From: an uncultured Bacteroidales bacterium
GTDB lineage: Bacteria > Bacteroidota > Bacteroidia > Bacteroidales > Paludibacteraceae
Assembly (NCBI GenBank): GCA_903912795.1
Contig: CAIWIS010000251.1
Span: 1-6,364, forward strand
Reading direction: 5' to 3'
DNA: 6,364 nucleotides
A model generated the notes under the pieces. That model searched no databases. It worked only from the letters and a program-made list of their open reading frames with translations, and was not told the origin of the DNA. A program made the translations under genes and the position numbers. This document shows, in pieces, positions 1 through 6,364 of this stretch (the first letter of the stretch is position 1; each line of letters starts with the position of its first letter).

Positions 1-531
1 TACAAAGAACGTTCGCCGCTGCCGGTCGATAACGATGAATGGGCTGCTTTCCGCGATGCACAGGCAAGTACACTGAAGCTTTCGCAAAACACAGCTATGG
101 CTTCTGCGATTGATATTGGCGATGGTAACGATATTCACCCGAAAAACAAGCAGGAAGTTGGCAAACGCTTGTACCTTGCTGCCCGTGCCATAGCCTACAA
201 CGAAAACCTGATCTATTCAGGCCCTCAGCTTAAATCAGTAAAAAAGGAAGGAAACAACCTGCTGATTTCGTTCGATTTTGTTCAAAACGGTTTAAAAACC
301 ACTCAAAATCAAACTGTAAAAGGATTTGCAGTACGCGATAAAGATGGAAAATGGACATGGGTAAATGCAAAAATAGCCGGAAACGAGATAAGCGTTGAAA
401 ATGCAGCAACCGCTTTGCGCGTTCAATATGCATGGCAGTCGAACCCCGATTGTAATTTGCAGAATACGGACGGATTACCTGCGGTGCCGTTTAATGTGGA
501 AATAGACCCCAAACCCCTGAAGGGGCTTTAA
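1..531 (+). CDS. Sialate O-acetylesterase-like protein (SASA family), C-terminal part
   Basis: The reading frame is open from base 1 and ends at TAA 529-531, giving 176 residues of a protein whose start lies upstream of the window. The fragment contains GDGNDIHPKNKQEVGKRL at about residues 40-57. This is the block around the catalytic histidine (His46 of the fragment) of SASA/SGNH-type carbohydrate O-acetylesterases. It then has a beta-rich C-terminal domain ending in YAWQSNPDCNLQNTDGLP (143-160), which is the typical end of proteins annotated as sialate or 9-O-acetylesterase. Known family members remove O-acetyl groups from sugars; the 'sialate' label is often over-applied, and acetylated plant or microbial polysaccharides are equally possible substrates. 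The catalytic Ser and any signal peptide are outside the window. An ATG at 97 lies in frame but sits just before the catalytic histidine block, so it is not the start. The last residues, DPKPLKGL, are encoded by a GC-rich palindrome. The gene probably forms an operon with the two genes downstream. Confidence 0.88.
   Translation, partial: YKERSPLPVDNDEWAAFRDAQASTLKLSQNTAMASAIDIGDGNDIHPKNKQEVGKRLYLAARAIAYNENLIYSGPQLKSVKKEGNNLLISFDFVQNGLKTTQNQTVKGFAVRDKDGKWTWVNAKIAGNEISVENAATALRVQYAWQSNPDCNLQNTDGLPAVPFNVEIDPKPLKGL
505..531. repeat. CCCC/GGGG palindrome at the esterase 3' end (REP-like or terminator-like)
   Basis: CCCC (514-517), TGAA (518-521) and GGGG (522-525) form a 4-bp GC stem with a tetraloop. 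It is flanked by AAA on the left and, after one unpaired C, TTT on the right, and another CCCC lies at 507-510. It overlaps the last codons and the stop of the esterase gene. Short C4/G4 palindromes of this type are, to my recollection, frequent as repetitive extragenic elements in many Bacteroidota; that is not verified here. The T-run after the stem is too short for a strong intrinsic terminator, and the next gene follows at once, so attenuation or 3'-end protection is also possible. Confidence 0.45.
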
Positions 532-552
532 ACAAATATTAATTCGATTACT

Positions 553-2538
553 ATGTTGATATATAAATTTCGTGTCTTTGTGACTTTGTATTTATTGTCT
601 GTATTTTCTTTTTTATTTGCCCAAACTACGGCTCAAAAAGAAGCAGTTCGCCGGCAAAAAGAGCAACTGAAATTTGAAACAGCAACTGCACAACAAGTGC
701 AACAACTTTTTCAGCAAAACGGATTACAAAACCAACATCCACGTCAGTTTGCTACACAAGGGGATATCGACCGCGTAAAAAGCCTGATTAAAAGTGGTGA
801 CCCACTCATGGTGAAAGCCTGGGAGCGGATGAAAAAGCTGGCGGATGAAAACTTGCAAAAACCATTTAATACCGGCGAACTCGACGATGCCAAACTCCGT
901 GTAAAAGGAACGCATGCAAATGCCGTTTTGCTGCCGCCTTTGGTAATTGCATACTGGATTACCGGTGAAAACAAATACGCACAGAGAGCTTATGAAGTGT
1001 TCGAAAACATGGCAACTTGGGCTGACTGGGGGACGCTGATTGAGCCACCTTACACCGACCGGCATTTTCTGGACACCGGCATTGCGGCTTTCGATGCGGC
1101 ACTTATTTACGATGGACTTTATAATTGGATGACGCCAGAACAACGAAATTTTGTATTTGAAACTACACAAAAACACCTCTTTATTCCCACGCTGGCGCAA
1201 TATAAGAACGAAGCCAAACGCACGTGGCAATGGAACAAAGCCAACAACAACTGGAACGGAATCTGTAACGGAAACATTGCCGTAGCTGCATTGTGTATGT
1301 ACGAACGCGACCCGCAAAACATGAGCTGGCTCGTGGCAACTGCTGCCAACGATATGCAACTGTTTATCCGAGAATTTGAACCCGATGGACAAAGTGAGGA
1401 AGGGTTAATGTACTGGGGTTATGGCTTGATGTACACGCTTCCGGCACTGGATTGTTTGCAACGCCATTTGGGAAAAACTTTTGGATTGGCCGAAACGCCC
1501 GGCATGCGGAAAACAGGATATTTTCCTGTATACACAACCGGAACTGTAACTTCCATCAATATCGGCGACGACCCCCTGAAAACTGATAAAGCGAAAACCT
1601 TTTTCTGGCCGGCTAAACATTTTCAGGATGCTTCGCTTGCTAAACTGCAATACGATATGGTGATGGCGCAAAATGGCGATTTGCCCTGGTTCGACTTCTT
1701 TTATTACGATCCGGAATTAGTGAAAAAAGGAAACAACATCACCGTTCCGCTCGATAACTCGGTTTATGGCTTGGAATTGTATTCGATGCGCGAAAACTGG
1801 ACAGATCCGAATGCGCTTTATGTTTCGGTGCACGGTGGCTACAATTCGGCCAGCCACGGGCATTTGGATGCAGGCTCATTTTATATTCAGGGTCTGGGTG
1901 AAGTATGGGCGTATGGCAATCTGGGAAGTGATAATTATACTTTCCCCGGTTATTTTTCGAAAAAAACTTATCCAACATACACCGATTCGGTATATGCCCA
2001 AAATGAAGCCGGACGTTGGCATTTTTACCGCCTGCGCACCGAAGGCAAAAACTGTCTTGTTTTCAACCCTTCGACCCGACCTGAACAGGACGAAAAAGGC
2101 ACAGCAACGGTTATTCGCCAAACAACAACGCCAGCCATGAGCAACTATGTTTTCGACCTGAGCGATGTGTATAAACGCGACGTAAACAGTTACGAAAGAA
2201 CAGTAGAACTAAACCGAAAAAGGAAATTGATTACGGTTAAAGATGATTTTGTTGCAAAAACACCTTCTACAGTGTGGTGGAGCATGCATACCAAAGCAGA
2301 GATACAAATTTCGAAGAATGGTAAAAGTGCGGTATTATTGCAAAACGGTAAGAAAATGAAAATGTGTGTTTCCGGAGTGAAAAATGCCCGTTTTCAGGTT
2401 TTACCGGCTACGTATTTGCCCGGCGAAACATTTCCATTGACAAAAAACTCTGAAAATGCCGGCTTTAGGAAAATAGCTGTAAAACTTGAAAATTCAACGA
2501 ATGCAAGTATAGAAGTTAAGTTTTCGTTTCTGAAATAA
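553..2538 (+). CDS. Secreted heparinase II/III family protein (putative polysaccharide lyase)
   Basis: This is a complete 661-residue protein. Residues 1-23 form a signal peptide (basic start, hydrophobic core, LFA before Gln24), so it is exported to the periplasm or beyond. Residues of about 65-395 are helix-rich and fit the alpha/alpha toroid of this lyase fold, with NNNWNGICNGN (231-241) and EGLMYWGYG (283-291). The heparinase II/III beta-sheet domain starts near 400 and carries the hallmark HGHLDAG (435-441) with His435, His437 and Asp439, followed by a beta-rich C-terminus. Family members cleave uronic acid-containing polysaccharides such as heparan sulfate or alginate by beta-elimination. 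The likely catalytic set here is an Asn in the NNNWN motif, a Tyr near 287 and a His in HGHLDAG; these assignments are inferred by motif. The exact PL family and substrate cannot be set from sequence reading. The ATG at 553 is chosen because it gives a full signal peptide. There is no clear Shine-Dalgarno, as usual in Bacteroidota. The esterase ends 21 bp upstream and a beta-mannosidase begins 44 bp downstream. Confidence 0.88.
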   Translation: MLIYKFRVFVTLYLLSVFSFLFAQTTAQKEAVRRQKEQLKFETATAQQVQQLFQQNGLQNQHPRQFATQGDIDRVKSLIKSGDPLMVKAWERMKKLADENLQKPFNTGELDDAKLRVKGTHANAVLLPPLVIAYWITGENKYAQRAYEVFENMATWADWGTLIEPPYTDRHFLDTGIAAFDAALIYDGLYNWMTPEQRNFVFETTQKHLFIPTLAQYKNEAKRTWQWNKANNNWNGICNGNIAVAALCMYERDPQNMSWLVATAANDMQLFIREFEPDGQSEEGLMYWGYGLMYTLPALDCLQRHLGKTFGLAETPGMRKTGYFPVYTTGTVTSINIGDDPLKTDKAKTFFWPAKHFQDASLAKLQYDMVMAQNGDLPWFDFFYYDPELVKKGNNITVPLDNSVYGLELYSMRENWTDPNALYVSVHGGYNSASHGHLDAGSFYIQGLGEVWAYGNLGSDNYTFPGYFSKKTYPTYTDSVYAQNEAGRWHFYRLRTEGKNCLVFNPSTRPEQDEKGTATVIRQTTTPAMSNYVFDLSDVYKRDVNSYERTVELNRKRKLITVKDDFVAKTPSTVWWSMHTKAEIQISKNGKSAVLLQNGKKMKMCVSGVKNARFQVLPATYLPGETFPLTKNSENAGFRKIAVKLENSTNASIEVKFSFLK

Positions 2539-2539
2539 C

Positions 2540-2547
2540 TATCTTTG
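2540..2547 (+). promoter_or_regulatory. Candidate Bacteroidota -7 promoter element before the beta-mannosidase gene
   Basis: TATCTTTG matches the Bacteroidota sigma-ABfr -7 consensus TAnnTTTG. It sits just after the stop of the lyase-like gene and 35 bp before the beta-mannosidase ATG, a sensible distance for a short leader. I see no convincing -33 TTG element at the right spacing; the T-rich stretch 2521-2524 is only a weak candidate. An eight-base match with four fixed T/G positions can occur by chance, so this is a tentative internal promoter that would let the mannosidase be expressed apart from the genes upstream. Confidence 0.3.
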
Positions 2548-2582
2548 AGAAAAATCGAAATACAAGCTAAATAAAAATCTCT

Positions 2583-5144
2583 ATGAATTACAAAATGACA
2601 ATTCTGGCTGTTTTGAGCGTGTTCAACACATTTGCACAAAACCGGATTATAAAACTAGCCAACAACTGGCAAATGCGCGAAACCACTTCCGAAAAATGGC
2701 TGCCCGCAGTTGTGCCCGGTTGTGTACACAGCGATTTGGAACGCAACAAACTCATTGCCGACCCTTATTTTCGTACCAACGAAAAGGATTTACAGTGGAT
2801 TGATAAAAAAGACTGGGAGTATAAAACTGTTTTTCAAATGACGGACAAAACACTGAATGCTGCCAATATTGAACTCGTTTTTAAGGGATTGGATACGTAT
2901 GCAAGTGTTTTTGTGAATGATCATAAAGTGCTCGAAGCCGATAATATGTTTAGAGAATGGATAGTTGATGTAAAACCCTATCTGAAAAAAGGAGAAAATG
3001 TATTGTCAGTTTATTTTTATTCCCCTGTCAACAAAGGTTTGCAGCTGCTTAAAGCCAATGGTTTTACACTGCATGCAGCCAACGATCAGGCTGTAAACGG
3101 TGGGTTGGACAAGGCTGAATTAGTTAGTCCGTTTATTCGTAAGGCGCCTTACCATTTTGGTTGGGATTGGGGACCACGTTTTGTCACTTCCGGCATTTGG
3201 CAACCTGTCTATCTGCTCTGCTGGAATAAAATTAAGATGAATGATTTTTACGTGGAACAAAAATCATTAACCGATGAGCTTGCTACGCTGAACGGAAAAG
3301 TAGAAATACAGTCGGCAATTTCGGGAAAAGCAAAACTGGCTGTTTTTGTAAATAATAAGCAGATAACTCTTCAGAATATTTCACTTTCGGCAGGACTTAA
3401 TTCTTTTCAGTTTCCGTTTGAGATTGAAAAACCGGAACGTTGGTGGACGAACGGACTGGGAAAGGCTACACTTTATAATGTTACGGCAAAAATAATTACT
3501 GACGGTAGCGAAGATAGTCTGAAACATGCAATTGGATTGCGCACATTGAAACTTATTCAGAAGCCTGATAGCGCAGGTCACAGTTTTTATTTTGAGTTGA
3601 ATGGTGTTCCCGTTTTTGCCAAAGGCGAAAACCATATTCCCAATGATATGTTTCTGGATAAAGTTACCAACGAAGTGTACGATTGGGAAATTGAAACTGC
3701 CGTAAAATCCAATCTAAACATGCTGCGTGTGTGGGGTGGCGGCATTTACGAAAACGATTATTTCTACGAACTGTGCGACCGTAACGGCATACTTGTCTGG
3801 CAGGACTTTATGTTTGCCTGCTCCATGTATCCCGGCAACGAATGGTTCCTGAATTCCATTTCAAAAGAAGCGGAATATCAGGTGAAACGACTCCGGAATC
3901 ATCCATCCATTGCGCTTTGGTGTGGAAATAACGAAATAGATGTGGCATGGCAGAACTTCAACCCGAATGGCGACTGGGGATGGAAAAAAGCCTATAACGA
4001 AACACAGAAAAAGCAAGTTTGGGCAGCTTATGTTACTATTTTTAATCACATTCTGCCTACTAAAGTAACTGCACTTTCAGGTAATACCGCCTATTGGCAG
4101 TCGTCGCCGGCAAGCATTTTGCCACAACAACATGCCAACGATAAAAACCCCAACGGTGATGTGCATTACTGGGGCGTTTGGTGGGGTAAACATCCGTTCG
4201 AAAAATATGCTGAGAATATCGGACGGTTTATGAGCGAATACGGATTTCAGTCGTTTCCCGAATTAGAAACAGTTCGTAAATACGCCTTACCCGAAGATTA
4301 CGATATTGAATCTGAAGTAATGCGCCATCATCAACGCAGTAGCATTGGTAATGTTACGATTAAGGAATATATGGATATGTATTACCGAAAACCGTTGAAT
4401 TTCGAAAAGTTTTTGTACGTCGGACAGGTTTTACAAGCTTATGGCATTCGGTTTGCCATTGAAGGTCATCGTAGGGCAATGCCTTACAATATGGGCTCGC
4501 TGGTTTGGCAAATCAACGACTGCTGGCCGGTGGCTTCGTGGTCGAGCTGCGATTATTACAAACGCTGGAAAGCTCTTCAGTATGAGATTAAACGAAGTTT
4601 TGAACCTGTTATCATAACTACTTTTGAAGAAAATGGAAAAACAGCCGTTACCATTATTTCCGATAAGCAAAAACCGATTCAGGGCACGCTCGAAATGGAA
4701 CTGTACGACTTTGGCGGGAAACTGCTGAAATCCCATTCAATCCAAGTAGATGTGGCTTCCAATGCATCTACAAAGATTATCGAAGAACAAACAAACACGC
4801 TGAGCGATAATGTGGAGGGCACTTATGGTTTACTCAGGCTGCACAGCGATGGCAAAGAGATTGCCCGCAAAGTACATTTCTTTACCCAACCCAAAAACCT
4901 GAAGTTGTCAAAACCGGATATTTCAGCTAGTGTCACCTTGGTTGATGGGTTGTATTCTATTACTTTGAAGTCTAATGTGTTAGTAAAAGATTTGTATCTT
5001 AATTTCGAAGGAGTAGAAGGCTTTTTTAGCGATAATTATTTCGATTTACTGCCCGGAACAACTCAACAAATCACATTTAAAACGAAAGAAAAAATCAAAA
5101 ATATGCCAAAACTAACAATGATGAGTTTGGTGGATAGTTATTAA
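2583..5144 (+). CDS. Secreted GH2 beta-mannosidase
   Basis: This is a complete 853-residue protein with the length and architecture of GH2 beta-mannosidases, which release terminal non-reducing beta-D-mannose from mannans, manno-oligosaccharides or N-glycan cores. A short signal peptide (residues 1-18, TFA before Gln19) points to periplasmic export. The N-terminal jelly roll (about 20-215) carries the beta-mannosidase signature YHFGWDWGP (190-198). An Ig-like domain follows (about 216-320), then the TIM barrel (about 325-670) and C-terminal beta-sandwich domains (about 675-853). In the barrel, LRVWGGG (381-387) is the mannosidase substrate loop, WCGNNE (446-451) gives the acid/base Glu451, and MSEYGFQS (550-557) gives the nucleophile Glu552. 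Both catalytic glutamates are present, so the enzyme should be active. The start at 2583 is preferred because it leads the signal peptide; an ATG at 2595 would shorten it by four residues and remains possible. It is the last gene of the plus-strand cluster and may share its transcript or use the promoter candidate just upstream. Confidence 0.95.
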   Translation: MNYKMTILAVLSVFNTFAQNRIIKLANNWQMRETTSEKWLPAVVPGCVHSDLERNKLIADPYFRTNEKDLQWIDKKDWEYKTVFQMTDKTLNAANIELVFKGLDTYASVFVNDHKVLEADNMFREWIVDVKPYLKKGENVLSVYFYSPVNKGLQLLKANGFTLHAANDQAVNGGLDKAELVSPFIRKAPYHFGWDWGPRFVTSGIWQPVYLLCWNKIKMNDFYVEQKSLTDELATLNGKVEIQSAISGKAKLAVFVNNKQITLQNISLSAGLNSFQFPFEIEKPERWWTNGLGKATLYNVTAKIITDGSEDSLKHAIGLRTLKLIQKPDSAGHSFYFELNGVPVFAKGENHIPNDMFLDKVTNEVYDWEIETAVKSNLNMLRVWGGGIYENDYFYELCDRNGILVWQDFMFACSMYPGNEWFLNSISKEAEYQVKRLRNHPSIALWCGNNEIDVAWQNFNPNGDWGWKKAYNETQKKQVWAAYVTIFNHILPTKVTALSGNTAYWQSSPASILPQQHANDKNPNGDVHYWGVWWGKHPFEKYAENIGRFMSEYGFQSFPELETVRKYALPEDYDIESEVMRHHQRSSIGNVTIKEYMDMYYRKPLNFEKFLYVGQVLQAYGIRFAIEGHRRAMPYNMGSLVWQINDCWPVASWSSCDYYKRWKALQYEIKRSFEPVIITTFEENGKTAVTIISDKQKPIQGTLEMELYDFGGKLLKSHSIQVDVASNASTKIIEEQTNTLSDNVEGTYGLLRLHSDGKEIARKVHFFTQPKNLKLSKPDISASVTLVDGLYSITLKSNVLVKDLYLNFEGVEGFFSDNYFDLLPGTTQQITFKTKEKIKNMPKLTMMSLVDSY

Positions 5145-5158
5145 TTTAAATCCGACGT

Positions 5159-5289
5159 TTAACCTTATAATGTGTAAAATCGACAATGCAACTCTAATAC
5201 AAGGAGTTAGAAAGACTATTGAAAGAAGCCAAATTAAATCTATCAGTCAAAAGATCCGTTGAATTAACCCATAATATGTGTCAAATAAC
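5159..5289. repeat. Imperfect direct repeat pair (5159-5185 and 5264-5289)
   Basis: Both copies begin TTAACC, continue with ATAA and TGTGT, then AAAT and end in CA, with small insertions or deletions between the shared blocks. The copies start 105 bp apart and both lie in the convergent intergenic region. The match was found by eye in AT-rich DNA, so part of it may be chance. It could be an old duplication or the remains of an element's ends. Confidence 0.35.
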
Positions 5290-5355
5290 ATAGTTGCTCC
5301 CGCAATCTAAACATACAAAATCAAACCTTTTGAAAATGGTTGATGAGCAGAATGA

Positions 5356-5386
5356 ACTCTATAAAGTTGTCAAAATTTTATAGGGT
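5356..5386. repeat. 10-bp inverted repeat, possible bidirectional terminator or element end
   Basis: ACTCTATAAA (5356-5365) pairs with TTTATAGGGT (5377-5386) through ten positions, one of them a G-T wobble, around an 11-base loop. It lies between convergent genes, 25 bp beyond the stop of the minus-strand gene and about 210 bp beyond the plus-strand stop, where a shared terminator would be useful. The stem is AT-rich and has no T-run after it in either direction, so it is a weak terminator at best. Confidence 0.3.
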
Positions 5387-5411
5387 GTCCCAATGCGGAA
5401 AACAGAATAAA

Positions 5412-6364
5412 TTAGAAATGCACTTCAACTTTTAAAATTTCATTACTCCGTTCGAAAATTTCGGAACTTTGGATTTTACTAAATTGATAATGGTCTGAAT
5501 GTATTGATGTTTTATCTACGTAAACAATTTCGAAGCCTTTCTTTCCTGTGTTCTTGTAAATAAATGGCACCGAACAATACGTAAATGACAAATAAGGGAT
5601 TTCGTCGGTTGATATAATAAATTCCTCGAAATTAATATTTTCGGGATTAATTTCGATGCAACCCTGCTTCACTGATATGCCTAATTCGAAAAAACGACTT
5701 ATAACATCTTCCTTCACCTGCCCTGTCATTCCCGGCTGCTGCACGCCGGCCATAGTTGGGGTGTGAGAATAAGGGTCGAACGGAAAAGAGCCGTATTCAG
5801 CGGGCGATTTGTGAGCACCAATACCTGCTTTTACATCGGCATAATGTTTTTTCAACGCATTAATAATGCTTTTGTCTTCTTGTCTCTCGGTAGCCCAACT
5901 TATATTTTCGCCAATTGCCAGCAATAGTTTCGAAACCATGTGCCAATAAATACAACCCAAGCCTTCGTATTTGTAGAAAGTGCCGGAGCGGCCCGTAAAT
6001 GATTGATGATCGAAAATTTGTTCGTAAACATTTTCTATGGATTGAATGTCAGTGTCTTTCACCTCAAAACTACCTTCTTTTTTCAGTTTTAGCAATGTTT
6101 CGCGCAAGAAACTGGCATTGTTGAATGAAGCATTGAAATGAAATCCGCCTTTTTTATCGGTGGTGATAACGCGTTTATCGCCTTTTGTCACCAGTTCTGT
6201 GAGCAGGTTGATTCGTTTTACATCATCGGGGTTAATATTGTTTTTTTCCAAAAACGATGGCAGCCTTTTATTTGGGTACAAAATATAACTGTTCTGGTCG
6301 GCTCGGTACAACGAACTGCTGCGCAACGCATCCAATAACTGAACTGCTTCGTTGGCTGAAAGTA
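5412..6364 (-). CDS. Conserved protein of unassigned function, C-terminal part
   Basis: The frame runs on the minus strand from the window edge to TAA (complement of 5412-5414), showing 316 residues. It stays open past the TTG complementary to 6333-6335, so that TTG is not a credible start and the N-terminus lies beyond 6364. Numbered from that TTG, the motifs are RSSSLYRADQNSYILYPN (5-22), GGFHFNASFNNASFL (63-77), FTGRSGTFYKYEGLGCIYWH (113-132), KSPAEYGSFPFDPYSHTP (176-193), QQPGMTGQVKED (199-210) and a beta-rich end with YLSFTYCSVPFIY (248-260). The dense Gly, Trp, Tyr and His motifs suggest an enzyme with a helical toroid-like core. I recall similar sequences as the C-terminal part of large Bacteroidota proteins, commonly annotated hypothetical and sometimes lying near glycan-degradation genes, but I cannot assign a reaction. 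No membrane segment is visible in this part. It is convergent with the CAZyme cluster, so it is not in the same operon; it may still belong to the same locus. Confidence 0.8.
   Translation of the reverse strand, partial: LSANEAVQLLDALRSSSLYRADQNSYILYPNKRLPSFLEKNNINPDDVKRINLLTELVTKGDKRVITTDKKGGFHFNASFNNASFLRETLLKLKKEGSFEVKDTDIQSIENVYEQIFDHQSFTGRSGTFYKYEGLGCIYWHMVSKLLLAIGENISWATERQEDKSIINALKKHYADVKAGIGAHKSPAEYGSFPFDPYSHTPTMAGVQQPGMTGQVKEDVISRFFELGISVKQGCIEINPENINFEEFIISTDEIPYLSFTYCSVPFIYKNTGKKGFEIVYVDKTSIHSDHYQFSKIQSSEIFERSNEILKVEVHF

Larger units (their letters stand above)
5145..5411. other. AT-rich convergent intergenic region, possible remnant sequence
   Basis: These 267 bp separate the 3' end of the beta-mannosidase gene from the 3' end of the convergent minus-strand gene. 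I see no convincing gene. Two overlapping short frames exist: an ATG frame at 5170-5262 (30 residues, beginning MCKIDNATLIQGV) and a stop-to-stop frame at 5198-5293 ending in LLKEAKLNLSVKRSVEL. Both are rich in Lys, Leu and Ser and could be debris of a lost gene, but neither matches a family I know. The region also holds an imperfect direct repeat and an inverted repeat, listed separately. No strong GC-rich terminator with a T-run is visible for either flanking gene. Confidence 0.6.

Noticed and set aside
724..1392. Open frame of 222 codons on the minus strand inside the heparinase-like gene
   Set aside because: It lies fully antisense to a well-supported gene, has no recognisable domain and has a Cys/His/Phe-rich composition typical of a shadow frame.
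1766..2140. Open frame of 124 codons on the plus strand within the heparinase-like gene
   Set aside because: It is out of frame with the gene that encodes the HGHLDAG domain across the same bases, and its translation looks like no known protein.
5146..5162. TTAAA/TTTAA stem directly after the beta-mannosidase stop as a terminator
   Set aside because: It is only 5 AT pairs with a 7-base loop and no T-run, too weak to count as a terminator.
5170..5262. 30-residue ATG frame in the intergenic region as a possible small protein gene
   Set aside because: It has no ribosome binding site or promoter match, no hydrophobic or domain signature, and the length is within chance expectation. It is kept only as part of the intergenic description.
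5324..5341. AACC/GGTT hairpin in the intergenic region
   Set aside because: The stem is interrupted by a T-T mismatch and is short and AT-rich, likely a chance palindrome.
6333..6335. TTG as the start of the minus-strand gene
   Set aside because: The frame stays open to the window edge with family-like sequence (ANEAVQL before it), so the gene continues beyond 6364.

Overview
The window looks like Bacteroidota DNA, most likely from a Bacteroidales or Marinilabiliales-type glycan degrader. This rests on the protein families (SASA-type O-acetylesterase, heparinase II/III-like lyase, GH2 beta-mannosidase), the absence of clear Shine-Dalgarno sequences before the starts, a TAnnTTTG-type promoter candidate and moderate base composition. 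I cannot name the genus or species from the sequence alone.

Layout. Positions 1-531 (+) are the 3' end of a sialate O-acetylesterase-like gene. After 21 bp comes a complete secreted heparinase II/III-family protein of 661 residues (553-2538, +). After a further 44 bp comes a complete secreted GH2 beta-mannosidase of 853 residues (2583-5144, +). These three genes are co-directional and tightly spaced, so they are probably one transcription unit. A 267-bp AT-rich intergenic region (5145-5411) follows. It holds an imperfect direct repeat, an inverted repeat and two short open frames that look like debris rather than genes. The rest (5412-6364, -) is the C-terminal 316 residues of a convergent gene whose start lies outside the window. 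It belongs to a conserved family that I recognise by motif but cannot assign to a function.

How the genes fit together. An O-acetylesterase, a lyase-fold protein and an exo-beta-mannosidase, two of them with visible export signals, are what one expects in part of a polysaccharide utilisation locus. The esterase would remove acetyl groups, the lyase-like enzyme would cut uronic acid linkages, and the mannosidase would trim terminal beta-mannose. The target would then be an acetylated, acidic, mannose-containing glycan. That substrate is an inference: no SusC/SusD pair, sulfatase or regulator is visible here to support it.

I see no RNA gene, CRISPR array, intact mobile element or clearly new system. 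The items most worth a second look are the uncharacterised minus-strand family, the GC-rich palindrome that encodes the last residues of the esterase, the active-site motif of the heparinase-like protein and the repeat-bearing intergenic region.
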